A DNA stretch of 64,000 nt from Bauldia sp. (lineage in GTDB: Bacteria; Pseudomonadota; Alphaproteobacteria; Rhizobiales; Kaistiaceae). Location of the stretch: positions 1 to 64,000 of the forward strand of contig JALHRF010000003.1 in NCBI GenBank assembly GCA_022841545.1, given 5' to 3'. This document shows, one piece after another, positions 54,839 through 64,000 of the stretch (position 1 is the first letter of the stretch; each line of letters begins with the position of its first letter). Both the position numbers and the translations under genes were made by a program. The notes under the pieces are model-generated. The model did not search any database and was not told the DNA's origin. It was given only the letters and a program-made list of their open reading frames with translations.

Positions 54839-56497
54839 TTACGCCCTCACCAGCCGCTTGTACTTGACGCGGTGCGGGTTGGCGGCGTCGGCGCCGAGGC
54901 GGCGGACCTTGTCGGCCTCGTATTCCTCGAAGTTGCCTTCGAACCACTCGACATGGCTGTCGCCCTCGAAGGCGAGGATGTGGGTCGCCAGCCGGTCGAG
55001 GAACATGCGGTCGTGGCTGATGATGACGGCGCAGCCGGCGTAATCCTCCAGCGCATCCTCGAGCGCGGCCAGCGTCTCGGTGTCGAGGTCGTTGGTCGGC
55101 TCGTCGAGGAGGAGGACGTTCGACCCCTCCTTGAGGAGCTTGGCGAGGTGGACGCGGTTGCGCTGGCCGCCGGAGAGCGAGCCGACCTTCTGCTGCTGGT
55201 CGCCGCCCTTGAAGTTGAAGGCGCCGACATAGGCGCGGCTGTTCATCTCGCGCTTGCCGAGCTTGATGATGTCGTTGCCGCCGGAAATCTCCTCCCACAC
55301 CGTCTTGTTGGCGTCGAGGCTGTCGCGGCTCTGGTCGACATAGCCGAGATGCACGGTCTCGCCGAGGGTGATGGTGCCCTGGTCGGGCTTTTCTTCCCCG
55401 GTGATCATCCGGAACAGCGTCGTCTTGCCGACGCCGTTCGGGCCGATGACGCCGACGATGCCGCCCGGCGGCAGCTTCAGCGTCAGCCCGTCGATGAGGA
55501 GCCGGTCGTCGTAGCCCTTCGACAGGTTCTCGATGTCGATGACGTTGTCGCCGAGGCGCTCGCCCGGCGGGATGATGATCTGCGACGTGCCGGGCGCACG
55601 CTCCTCGTTCCGCTTCAGGAGCTCGTCATAGGCGCGGATACGGGCCTTCGACTTCGCCTGGCGGGCGCGGGGGCTCGCCGCGATCCACTCGCGCTCGCGG
55701 TCGAGCGCGCGCTGGCGTGCAGCCTCCTCGCGGCCCTCCTGCGCCATCCGCTTGGCCTTCTTCTCGAGATAGGCCGAGTAGTTGCCCTCGTAGGGAATGC
55801 CGCGGCCGCGGTCGAGCTCGAGGATCCAGCCGGTGACGTTGTCGAGGAAGTAGCGGTCGTGGGTGACGATCAGCACCGAGCCGGGGAATTCGCGGAGGTG
55901 CTTCTCGAGCCAGGCGACCGACTCGGCGTCGAGATGGTTGGTCGGCTCGTCGAGGAGGATCAGGTCGGGGGCCGAGAGAAGAAGCTTGCAGAGCGCGACG
56001 CGGCGCCTCTCGCCGCCGGAAAGCTGGCTGACGTCGGCGTCGCCCGGAGGGGTGCGGAGCGCATCCATCGCCATCTCGACCTGGGAGTCGAGGTCCCAGA
56101 GATTCTGGCTGTCGATCTGGTCCTGGAGCTGCGTCGCCTCGTCCGCGGTCTCGTCGGAGTAGTTCATCATCAATTCGTTGTAGCGGTCGAGGATCGCCTT
56201 CTTCTTGGCGACCCCCTCCATGACGTTGCCGAGCACGTCCTTCGACGGGTCGAGCTGGGGCTCCTGCGGCAGGTAGCCGACGGTCGCGCCATCGGCGAGC
56301 CAGGCCTCGCCGCCGAACTCCTTGTCCATCCCGGCCATGATCCTGAGCAGCGTCGACTTGCCCGAGCCGTTCGGGCCGAGCACGCCGATCTTGGCGTCCG
56401 GATAGAATGACAGATTGACGTTCTCGAGGACCTTCTTGCCCCCGGAATAGGCCTTGGTCAGGCCCTGCATGTGGTAGATGAACTGGCGCGCCATCAA
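54839..56497 (-). CDS. ettA: Energy-dependent translational throttle ABC-F ATPase
   Basis: Two ABC domains; [61 protein letters not shown]. Confidence 0.95.
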   Translation of the reverse strand: MMARQFIYHMQGLTKAYSGGKKVLENVNLSFYPDAKIGVLGPNGSGKSTLLRIMAGMDKEFGGEAWLADGATVGYLPQEPQLDPSKDVLGNVMEGVAKKKAILDRYNELMMNYSDETADEATQLQDQIDSQNLWDLDSQVEMAMDALRTPPGDADVSQLSGGERRRVALCKLLLSAPDLILLDEPTNHLDAESVAWLEKHLREFPGSVLIVTHDRYFLDNVTGWILELDRGRGIPYEGNYSAYLEKKAKRMAQEGREEAARQRALDREREWIAASPRARQAKSKARIRAYDELLKRNEERAPGTSQIIIPPGERLGDNVIDIENLSKGYDDRLLIDGLTLKLPPGGIVGVIGPNGVGKTTLFRMITGEEKPDQGTITLGETVHLGYVDQSRDSLDANKTVWEEISGGNDIIKLGKREMNSRAYVGAFNFKGGDQQQKVGSLSGGQRNRVHLAKLLKEGSNVLLLDEPTNDLDTETLAALEDALEDYAGCAVIISHDRMFLDRLATHILAFEGDSHVEWFEGNFEEYEADKVRRLGADAANPHRVKYKRLVRA

Positions 56498-56701
56498 AGG
56501 GTCTCCACCGGCCCGTGGTCCACGGTACCGGCTCGTGATGAGGGTGATCGAGAGGATCGGCGGCGTTCATTAAGGGATGGGATGGCCCGGACGCAAGGGT
56601 CAGCCGGCGCCGCCCACGCATTCCTGCAACCTCCGGGGCTTGGCGCGGCGCTGCCCGCCGGGCTAAGACCGGCGCGGAATTCAACCACGGGAGGAGTGAA
56701 A

Positions 56702-57154
56702 GTGTTTCGGGCGACAGTGCTTGCTGCGACCGGCATCTTCGCAGCCGGATTGATGGCGGCGTACGCGAGCGCGGCCGACTACGGCACCGCCGACGAGGCG
56801 AGAGCCATGCTCGACGCGGCGGTGGTCGAGATGAAGGCCGACCCGGCTGAGGCCATCGTGGAGTTCAACGACGCCGATGGCGAATTTCGCGATCGCGACC
56901 TCTACGTCTTTTGCGCCAAATTGTCCGACGGCGTCCTCGTCGCGCATCCCAGTATCGTCGGGGCCGACCTCCGCACCCTCAAGGATGTCGAGGGCAAGCC
57001 ATTCGGCGCCGAGATGCTCGATGGCGCGCGCGAAGGCGAAGTCACCGAGGTGCGCTACATGTGGCCACGTCCCGAGGGCGGCGACCCGGTGGCGAAGAAC
57101 TCCTACGTGATTGGGCTCGGTGAGCACATCTGCGGGGTCGGCTACTATCAATAG
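56702..57154 (+). CDS. Exported single-Cache-like domain protein
   Basis: Signal peptide; DLYVFCAKLSDGVLVAHPSIVGADLRTLKDVEGKPFGAEML...YMWPRPEGGDPVAKNSYV. Confidence 0.7.
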   Translation: MFRATVLAATGIFAAGLMAAYASAADYGTADEARAMLDAAVVEMKADPAEAIVEFNDADGEFRDRDLYVFCAKLSDGVLVAHPSIVGADLRTLKDVEGKPFGAEMLDGAREGEVTEVRYMWPRPEGGDPVAKNSYVIGLGEHICGVGYYQ

Positions 57155-57298
57155 GCGTCCCCCGATCCGGGCAGCCCACTGGGGTCCCATGCAGCGGTGC
57201 TGCACGGATCGCGGTGCGGCAACTGTGATCGCCATCGCTGCGGCGCCTCGGCCGATGCGATTGGCGCGTTGTCACCCGCCTGCCGCAAAGGCTGCGTC

Positions 57299-57751
57299 AT
57301 GCACCCAGTCTCGATCGTCGCCGCAGCCATCCTTGTCGCCGCTTCCGTTCCGGCCGCCGCCTCCGGCGGCATCGGCTGCGAGGCCACGGACGCACTCCTT
57401 GATTTCAAGGTCGGCACCGCCGTCAGCCGCGGCATGGGCGGCCGGTTCTTTGAGTTCCATGCGACGCTCGCCATCGCCCTCGACGGAGTTCCCGACGATC
57501 TTCGCAAGCTCACCCTCGACGAGGCTCTCACCCATAGCTGGCTCGACGGCAAGGAACTGAAGCTCCAGTTCTACATCGAGCGGCAGGAGGGCGACTTCGC
57601 CTCGGTGGATTTCGTCGTAGAGGCGGCGCGGGTGGAGGAAGGCGAGTACCGGGGCGGATACATGCTCACGGTGATCACTCCCGAAACCCCCTATGCCCCC
57701 GATCCGGTAGCGCGTACCGCGACCGGTGCGGTCGTCTGCTTCGTCGAGTAG
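57299..57751 (+). CDS. Exported protein, unknown
   Basis: MHPVSIVAAAILVAASVPAAASG signal peptide. Confidence 0.55.
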   Translation: MHPVSIVAAAILVAASVPAAASGGIGCEATDALLDFKVGTAVSRGMGGRFFEFHATLAIALDGVPDDLRKLTLDEALTHSWLDGKELKLQFYIERQEGDFASVDFVVEAARVEEGEYRGGYMLTVITPETPYAPDPVARTATGAVVCFVE

Positions 57752-57802
57752 TGTGGCGGCGGCCTGTTCTGCCGCGGGCCTCAAAAATCACAGGCAGGAG
57801 CC

Positions 57803-58139
57803 ATGAAGGCCGCAGACCGGAAGGCCGCGATCGCCGCCTACAAGGAGAGGAAGGCGGCGCCGGGCATCATTATCGTCCGCTGCCTGCCGACCGGGGAGGC
57901 CTGGGTCGGGCATGCGCCCGATCGATCTCGCCACCATCCACAACCGGATCTGGTTCGCACTCGACCACGGCGGTCACCGGGCGCCGGGCCTGCAGGCGGC
58001 CTGGAACGCCCACGGCGCCGCCAGTTACCGCTTCGAGGAACTCGAGCGGATCGATCCGGACCAGCCTCTGTGCCCGCGACAAGGCGCTCCGGACCGCTCG
58101 GGCCAGTGGCGGACCGAACTCCACGCCGCCGCGCTCTGA
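57803..58139 (+). pseudogene. GIY-YIG nuclease-family gene, multiple frameshifts
   Basis: MKAADRKAAIAAYKERKAAPGIIIVRCLPTGEAWVGHAPD | LATIHNRIWFALDHGGHRAPGLQAAWNAHGAASYRFEELERIDPDQPL | CARDKALRTARAS | WRTELHAAAL. Confidence 0.75.
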
Positions 58140-58174
58140 TGCGTCCGTCGCCGAACGGCGCGGCACGCAGGCCG

Positions 58175-58744
58175 TCATCCCTTTTCGCTGCTTGCCGCCG
58201 CCGCACTCGCGGCGGCCGCCTTGCTCCGCTCGGCGTGGAGCTTGCCGGTCTGGCCCATGACGTAGACCAGCACCGAGGCGGTCCAGCCGAAGGTGAAGAG
58301 GCCGGAGATCGCGATCACTGGGCCGACCAGCCGCCACTGGTCGGGGAGGTAGAGCGTGCCCTCGCCGAGCGTCGTGTAGGCCTCGAGCACGTAGTAGTAG
58401 GCGTCGCGGAAATTACCGAGGATGCCGATCCACAGGAGCGGCACGGTCCAGAGCAGGGTCTCGAGCAGATGGATGAACACCAGCGCGGTGATGGTGAGGC
58501 CGGTGAGCGTCGTCACCCGCCAGCGCTCGGTGGCCGGCGTGTAGAGGGCGAAGTGAGTCGAGAAGACCTTCGACAACCGGCCAAGGCACCAGCCATGGAC
58601 GACGATAATGGGGACGAGAATCAAGGTGGCGAGGACCAACTCGACCACCGGATTAGTCAGGAGGATGTCGATCTCCGACGCCGGCGCGGCGGGGGCATCC
58701 GGCGGGATCGTGGTCTCGCCCTTGGCGAGGAGATGCGTGCTCAT
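58175..58744 (-). CDS. Two-TM pore-loop ion channel-like protein
   Basis: TM, DAYYYVLEAYTTLGEGTLYLPDQW pore-loop-like, TM. Confidence 0.65.
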   Translation of the reverse strand: MSTHLLAKGETTIPPDAPAAPASEIDILLTNPVVELVLATLILVPIIVVHGWCLGRLSKVFSTHFALYTPATERWRVTTLTGLTITALVFIHLLETLLWTVPLLWIGILGNFRDAYYYVLEAYTTLGEGTLYLPDQWRLVGPVIAISGLFTFGWTASVLVYVMGQTGKLHAERSKAAAASAAAASSEKG

Positions 58745-58881
58745 CGGCGAACCGGCGTGATTCGGGACCGGTTGGGACTATAGCAGGCGCCAGGCGCGCG
58801 ACCGCAGGCCGGCTGAAGCGGCCAGTTGCCACGGGTCGCGCATTTGCGGAAGGTACTCGGCGATCGGAGCGGACGGGCCCC

Positions 58882-60555
58882 ATGATTCGAATCCTTGCGC
58901 GTCTCTGTTCCTCCGGCGCGGCGATGGCTGCGGCGGTCCTGCTCGGCTTGCTGTCCGTGCCGCCGGCTTCGGCCCAGAGCGTCCGCGATGTGATCATCGA
59001 CCAGTCGAGCGTGCTACAACGGTACGAGCCGCCGCTCCGTCGTCCGCCCACCCTCGGCATAACCCTCGCCGACGATGTCGCAGGCGTGCCGGAGGCGGAA
59101 CTCGAGCGGGTGCGCTTTGTCTTCCGAGGGGTCGACATCGAAGGCGCGGAGTCGCTCGATCCGTCATTGTTGACACCGCTCTTCGCCCCGCTGATCGGCC
59201 GCGAGATCACGCTCCGCGATCTCAAGACCGCCGTCGACGGGATCGAGGACGTCTACCGCGACAACGACTATTTCGCCGCCGCCGTCGTTCCCCCTCAGGA
59301 TTTCGCGGGCGGCGTCGTCCGCGTCATCGTCTACGAAGCCTTCATCCGCGATGTCGTGCTCGAGGGCGACGTCGAAGGGGTGCGGAACCTCCGCGAGCGG
59401 CTCCAGCCCTATATCGACAAGATGGTGGAGATGCGCCCTGTGCGCATCTCGAAGATCATCCGCTACGCCCTCCTGATGACCGATCTCGCCGGGCTCACGA
59501 TCAACGCCGAGTTCTCGCGGATCCCGGAAGACCCCGGCGCCGGGCTGCTTGTCCTCACCATCGACTTCAGCCCGCGGGCGCTGCGGGTCCGCCTCGACAA
59601 TTTCGCCAGCACCGACGTTGGCCCGCTGGAGCTCGCGGGCAATGCCCGCTTCAACAACGCCTTCGGCTTCTTCGAATGGACCGAAGGCCTCGCCGTCACC
59701 AACCCGGTCAATCCGGAAGAGCTGGTCGTCGGGCGGCTCTCCCAGCATGTCCCGCTCGGGCCGAGCGGCTTTGCCGCCGGTTACGACTACGCCCGGATCT
59801 GGTCCAATCCGGAGGACGACGAGAAGGACATTCACGCCGAGACCACCCAGGCCAACGTCTATCTGAACTACGCCGTCCTGCGCTCGATCGAGCGTAACCT
59901 GATCGCGACGCTGACATTGACCGGACAGGACACCTCGGTCGATGTGAACGGCGACCCGGTGGTCCGCCAGCGGAAGCGCTGGGCGAGCATCGGCGCGACC
60001 TATGACGACACCATCCTCGGGGTGGCGGCGATCACCAACGTCGCCTACGCCCACGGCATCGACGGGCTGAATGCCACCGGCGAGGACAACAACGACTTCA
60101 GCTTCGCGTCGGCGGACGGTCGGCTGTCGAAGGATCTCACCGAGACGGTCTCGGCCCTGTTCCAGTTCACCGGCCAGTACGCCTTCACCGACCTGCCATC
60201 GGCCGCGAACTTCAGCCTCGGCGGCGAGACCTATGGCCGGGCGTTCCAGAACGGCGCGATCGCCGGCCAATCGGGCGCCGCGGTCGCCTTCGAGATGGGC
60301 AAGAAGATCGACGTCGGCTTCGACTGGCTGACGGCGTTCACGCTGTTTGGCTTCGTCGACTACGGCGCGGTGTGGAACCCGCCCGGCCACGGACCATACG
60401 AGTCCGCCTCGCTCGGTTCGGCGGGCGCCGGGTTCCGCGCCATTCTCGGCCAGCACGTGATGATCTCGAGCTGGGTCGCCGTTCCCTACAAGGACGAGCC
60501 GGAACTCGGCGCCGAGGGCACCACGGTGCGGTTCAACGCCGGCGTACAGTTCTAG
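58882..60555 (+). CDS. TpsB / ShlB-FhaC-HecB family outer-membrane transporter
   Basis: Signal peptide, POTRA-like region, beta-barrel C-terminus ending in F. Confidence 0.8.
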   Translation: MIRILARLCSSGAAMAAAVLLGLLSVPPASAQSVRDVIIDQSSVLQRYEPPLRRPPTLGITLADDVAGVPEAELERVRFVFRGVDIEGAESLDPSLLTPLFAPLIGREITLRDLKTAVDGIEDVYRDNDYFAAAVVPPQDFAGGVVRVIVYEAFIRDVVLEGDVEGVRNLRERLQPYIDKMVEMRPVRISKIIRYALLMTDLAGLTINAEFSRIPEDPGAGLLVLTIDFSPRALRVRLDNFASTDVGPLELAGNARFNNAFGFFEWTEGLAVTNPVNPEELVVGRLSQHVPLGPSGFAAGYDYARIWSNPEDDEKDIHAETTQANVYLNYAVLRSIERNLIATLTLTGQDTSVDVNGDPVVRQRKRWASIGATYDDTILGVAAITNVAYAHGIDGLNATGEDNNDFSFASADGRLSKDLTETVSALFQFTGQYAFTDLPSAANFSLGGETYGRAFQNGAIAGQSGAAVAFEMGKKIDVGFDWLTAFTLFGFVDYGAVWNPPGHGPYESASLGSAGAGFRAILGQHVMISSWVAVPYKDEPELGAEGTTVRFNAGVQF

Positions 60556-60676
60556 TCGGTATGATCCGTCGCCTGGTTCATTTCACCGGCAAGACGGCGC
60601 GGTGTGCGCCCAACTCGATTTCCACATTGCGGCGACCGGGTTTATTCCGAGGATCCCGGCCCGGGTCTCTTGCAGC

Positions 60677-61207
60677 ATGGCCAAGCTCATCTTCAGAATG
60701 AACCTGTCCCTCGACGGCTACGTCGACCATCAGGACATGCCGTCAGGCCCCGCGATCTTTCGTCACTGGACGGAGCAAGTGCGCGACGTTGCCGGCGGTG
60801 TGTATGGTCGCGGCATGTACGAGGTGATGCGCTATTGGGACGAGGATCGTCCTGAGTGGAGCGCGGAGCAGCAGGAATTCGCGGCGGCGTGGCGGAACCA
60901 GCCGAAGTGGGTCGTGTCGCGCTCGCTGACATCGGTCGGCACCAACGCCACACTTGTCGCGGATGACGTCGGGGCGGGGATACGTGGGCTCAAGTCCGGG
61001 CTGGTTGGGGAGATCTCAGTTTCCGGACCGGGCCTGGCGCGAAGCTTGACCGAGCTTGGTCTGGTCGACGAGTATCAACTCTATTTTCAACCGGTCGTAC
61101 TCCGTCACGGCAAGCCGTTCTTCGCCATCCCCCCGCCGCCGCTTCGCCTTGTGGCCAGCGATCTGTTTGGCGATGACGTGGTCCGGTTGACCTACGTTCC
61201 TGCCTGA
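60677..61207 (+). CDS. Dihydrofolate reductase-family (RibD C-terminal) protein
   Basis: MAKLIFRMNLSLDGYVDHQDMP, SVSGPGLARSLTELGLVDEYQLYFQPVVL. Confidence 0.85.
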   Translation: MAKLIFRMNLSLDGYVDHQDMPSGPAIFRHWTEQVRDVAGGVYGRGMYEVMRYWDEDRPEWSAEQQEFAAAWRNQPKWVVSRSLTSVGTNATLVADDVGAGIRGLKSGLVGEISVSGPGLARSLTELGLVDEYQLYFQPVVLRHGKPFFAIPPPPLRLVASDLFGDDVVRLTYVPA

Positions 61208-61250
61208 TCGCGCAGGGGCCGACGGGTCGACGTCGAGGGAGTGGAAGATC

Positions 61251-61691
61251 ATGGGTGCTGATGCGGGGAACACCGCCGAAAAGCCGCAGACCCGCGGCCG
61301 GTGCCTGTGCGGGTCGGTCGGCTGGAGCTTTGCCGGCGATATCGCCGACGCGACGATCTGCAACTGCAGCGCCTGCCGGCGCTATGGTGCGCTCTGGGCC
61401 TACGACTACGACGGCCATGCCATCCATATCGACGATCCGGAGGGCAAGCTCACGGCCTATGCCCGCGGCCCCCGCTCGCCGCTCTCCTTCAACTTCTGCC
61501 GGACCTGCGGCTCCGTGGTGAGCTGGCGCGGCCTGAAGGCGGATGCCGAAGGCCGCACGCGCATCGCCGTCAACCTCCGGCTTGCCGATCCCGACGCGGT
61601 GGCGGACATACCGCTGCTCCGCTTCGACGGGCTCGACACGTTCGAGGATCTGCCCACTGACGGACGCTGTGTGCGGGACGTGTGGTTCTAA
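61251..61691 (+). CDS. GFA-family (glutathione-dependent formaldehyde-activating-like) protein
   Basis: GRCLCGSVGW, CNCSACRRYGALWAY, NFCRTCGSVVSW. Confidence 0.88.
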   Translation: MGADAGNTAEKPQTRGRCLCGSVGWSFAGDIADATICNCSACRRYGALWAYDYDGHAIHIDDPEGKLTAYARGPRSPLSFNFCRTCGSVVSWRGLKADAEGRTRIAVNLRLADPDAVADIPLLRFDGLDTFEDLPTDGRCVRDVWF

Positions 61692-61756
61692 GGTCCGACA
61701 CCGACATCCGCTACCCTTGCATCCAGCGCGAATGTCAGGGAATCACGGGGGCCAGA

Positions 61757-62749
61757 CTACACCCCGCGCCGCAGGCGTCTTGCCCTCATGGCTTCGTGCG
61801 CCTCCGGCGTGCCGTCGTGGAACGAGCCGAACCACTTGTCGAGCGGCACCATCCCGTCGGAATAGTTCACCTCGAAATATTTGTGGTGGAGGTAGTGCGC
61901 GTAATAGGAGGTGTCCATGCTCTTCTCGTCCCCCATCACGACGCGATCGAATCCGGTGTGACCCTGCGCCGGCGCCACGCCGAGGCGGGACGCCAGGTTG
62001 ATCATGTGGATCGGATGCGCGGGGATGATGAAGAACAGGAGGATCGACGAGAAATAGACGAGATGCTCGATCGGGTGCATCGACAGGCCCGACCACGGGC
62101 CCGGATTGATGTTCCGGTGGTGGAGGCTGTGCGCGATCCGGTAGAGGGGCGGCCAGTGCATGAAACGGTGGGCGAAATAGAAGCCGACCTCGTGGATGAA
62201 GGGCACCAGGAAGAAGACCGCGACGAACCAGACCGGGTGCTCGGCGAAGGTGATCAGCGGCGCGATGCCGTTGGCGTAGGCCCAGAGCAGCAGCACCTCG
62301 TAGGCGGTCCAGATCGGCACGCCGCTCGCCAGCGTGTAGAACATGTTGTCGCGGATCTGGCTGCCGAAGGTGAACCCGGCCTGCCGTTCCTTGGGCCATT
62401 GCCGGTTGTACTTGAAGCGCGTGCCCTGCTTCCGCCAGACGTAGAGCCACAGGTGCCAGGCGCCGTAGACGGCGATGGCGAGGCCGATATTGCGTAGCAG
62501 GATGAGGGCGACCCACCACAGCGCGAAGCTCTGCATCGCTTCGAGCGAGGGCGTCAGGAACGTCCAGATGCCGATGGCGGCGACGGCGTAGAGCACGTTC
62601 CACGGCAGGAAGTAGCCCGGAAAGCCGAAGAAAAACTTGAAGAGGGCATGCGGATCGGGCGGCCAGGTGAAGACCGGCCCATAGCTCACCGGCTTGTTCG
62701 GCGCCCAGTTGCCGCGGGCGTCTTCCTTGCCGTACAGCGCGTCGTCCAT
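61757..62749 (-). CDS. Sterol desaturase / fatty acid hydroxylase family
   Basis: His clusters HEVGFYFAHRFMH, HSLHHRN, HYLHHKYFEVNY. Confidence 0.88.
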   Translation of the reverse strand: MDDALYGKEDARGNWAPNKPVSYGPVFTWPPDPHALFKFFFGFPGYFLPWNVLYAVAAIGIWTFLTPSLEAMQSFALWWVALILLRNIGLAIAVYGAWHLWLYVWRKQGTRFKYNRQWPKERQAGFTFGSQIRDNMFYTLASGVPIWTAYEVLLLWAYANGIAPLITFAEHPVWFVAVFFLVPFIHEVGFYFAHRFMHWPPLYRIAHSLHHRNINPGPWSGLSMHPIEHLVYFSSILLFFIIPAHPIHMINLASRLGVAPAQGHTGFDRVVMGDEKSMDTSYYAHYLHHKYFEVNYSDGMVPLDKWFGSFHDGTPEAHEAMRARRLRRGV

Positions 62750-63043
62750 GGCCCAATCCCCCGACAGAGGTCCGTGCGGCCCATGTCTCCAGGCCGTCTC
62801 CGGAACCCGACAGTATCACTGCCCGCAGGCTGGCAAAGGCCTGAATCCGCTCATGCACTGCCCGATCCCCGCCCGGACCGGAATTTTCCGCGGATGGTTC
62901 GTCGAATTGCCGTCCGGCCGTCCGTCGATGCCAATGACGGCGGGCAACCGGCCCGCCCGAAGCGCGTTCGGGGAGAGTGGGCTCGTCGGCGAAGCAACCG
63001 CCGCGGAGCCTCGATGCCGAGCACCGGAAAAAGGACCGAGATC

Positions 63044-63523
63044 ATGACCATGGCGAAGAACACCATCTGCCTCTGGTACGACAAGGACGCGGAGGCCGCC
63101 GCGCGCTTTTACGCCGAGACGTTTCCCGACAGCCGGGTGACATCCGTCAATCGCTCGCCGAGCGACTATCCCTCGGGCAAGCAGGGCGACGTGCTGACCG
63201 TCGAGTTCACGGTGTGCGGCATCCCCTGCATCGGACTCAATGGCGGGCCGGCCTTCAAGCAGAGCGAAGCCTTCTCGTTCCAGATCGCCACCGACGACCA
63301 AGCGGAGACCGACCGCTACTGGAACGCCATCGTCGGCAACGGCGGCGCGGAGAGCATGTGCGGCTGGTGCAAGGACAAGTGGGGCCTCAACTGGCAGATC
63401 ACACCCCGCGCCCTGACCGACGCCCTGGCCGCCGGCGGCGCCGAGGCCAAGCGCGCCTTCGAGGCGATGATGGACATGAAGAAGATCGATGTGGCGAAGA
63501 TCGAGGCGGCGCGGCGGGGGTGA
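63044..63523 (+). CDS. VOC-family (PhnB-like) protein
   Basis: ICLWYDKDAEAAARFYAETFPDSRV, GGAESMCGWCKDKWGLNWQITPRAL. Confidence 0.88.
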   Translation: MTMAKNTICLWYDKDAEAAARFYAETFPDSRVTSVNRSPSDYPSGKQGDVLTVEFTVCGIPCIGLNGGPAFKQSEAFSFQIATDDQAETDRYWNAIVGNGGAESMCGWCKDKWGLNWQITPRALTDALAAGGAEAKRAFEAMMDMKKIDVAKIEAARRG

Positions 63524-63569
63524 GCCCGCAACGCTTCGACGTACAACTCGGCACCGACGTGGTCCCGGC

Positions 63570-63675
63570 TCAACGCCGCGCCAGCAGCCGTGCCAGCGCC
63601 TCCCTGACCAGGCCGGGAACAGTCTTCGGATCGTCGAGACAGGCGATCTCGAGCTGGCCGTCTCTCGATCGGGCC
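63570..63675 (-). pseudogene. C-terminal fragment of unidentified protein
   Basis: Minus frame RDGQLEIACLDDPKTVPGLVREALARLLARR*. Confidence 0.35.
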
Positions 63676-63832
63676 GGACCCGGTTGACCCGGAGCGAATC
63701 AACGTCTTCGAGTGCTGGCGCGACCAGGCATCGCTGAGGACATGGCGGAAGGTGGCGAAGGGGCCACGGGTCGCCCTCAGGGATGTCCGGGTGCACCTCA
63801 ACCGGACCGACCGGGCGGAGAAGCCGGCGTAG
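63659..63832 (+). pseudogene. C-terminal fragment of antibiotic biosynthesis monooxygenase-like protein
   Basis: Plus frame LSIGPDPVDPERINVFECWRDQASLRTWRKVAKGP...* without an upstream start. Confidence 0.5.
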
Positions 63833-63896
63833 GGCGAAACTCGGCCCCGGTTCGCAACCATCAGGTTGACTGCGTCATGTGGACGGGTGAAGGGCG

Positions 63897-64000
63897 TCAG
63901 TATCCCTGCTGAATGGCGACGACGATGGCGGCCACGTCGGCGCGGGCGGCAATGTAGTCCTCCATCGACGGGAACGGGGTATTGTTGACGACCACGCCAT
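63897..64000 (-). CDS. C-terminal end of a CDS continuing beyond the window
   Basis: Minus frame GVVVNNTPFPSMEDYIAARADVAAIVVAIQQGY*. Confidence 0.5.
   Translation of the reverse strand, partial: GVVVNNTPFPSMEDYIAARADVAAIVVAIQQGY

Noticed and set aside
54872-56410. 512-aa plus-strand ORF
   Set aside because: Shadow of ettA
59164-60456. 430-aa minus-strand ORF
   Set aside because: Shadow of the TpsB-like gene

Overview
High-GC alphaproteobacterial chromosome segment (Rhizobiales-like by gene content). About 0-15.4 kb is a minus-strand dcw cell-wall/division cluster (ddl start, murB, murC, murG, ftsW, murD, mraY, murF, murE, ftsI, ftsL, rsmH, mraZ). Next come rnpB, an AmpD-like amidase and a DjlA-like protein. 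The remainder is mixed housekeeping and accessory genes: 5-oxoprolinase, serralysin-like M10 peptidase, CDF transporter, PLP decarboxylase, split metH with metF, SulP transporter, ettA, a TpsB-like porin and others. The points most worth a second look are: (1) a low-GC two-gene islet encoding a membrane-anchored protein that resembles Trypco (trypsin-co-occurring) domains, directly upstream of a secreted trypsin-like protease; (2) toxin-antitoxin modules spliced with zero or overlapping junctions into essential operons (HepT/MntA between murC and murB, VapBC between murB and ddl, a PIN module between the two halves of metH, a frameshifted Phd antitoxin overlapping the metH start); (3) a VapC toxin fused by a C-tract frameshift to a HigA antitoxin, with a HigB C-terminal scar between them; (4) a signal peptidase I homologue lacking both catalytic Ser and Lys; and (5) decaying genes (cydB fragment, GIY-YIG, antibiotic monooxygenase fragment). 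All calls come from reading motifs, frames and junctions by eye. No database search was run.
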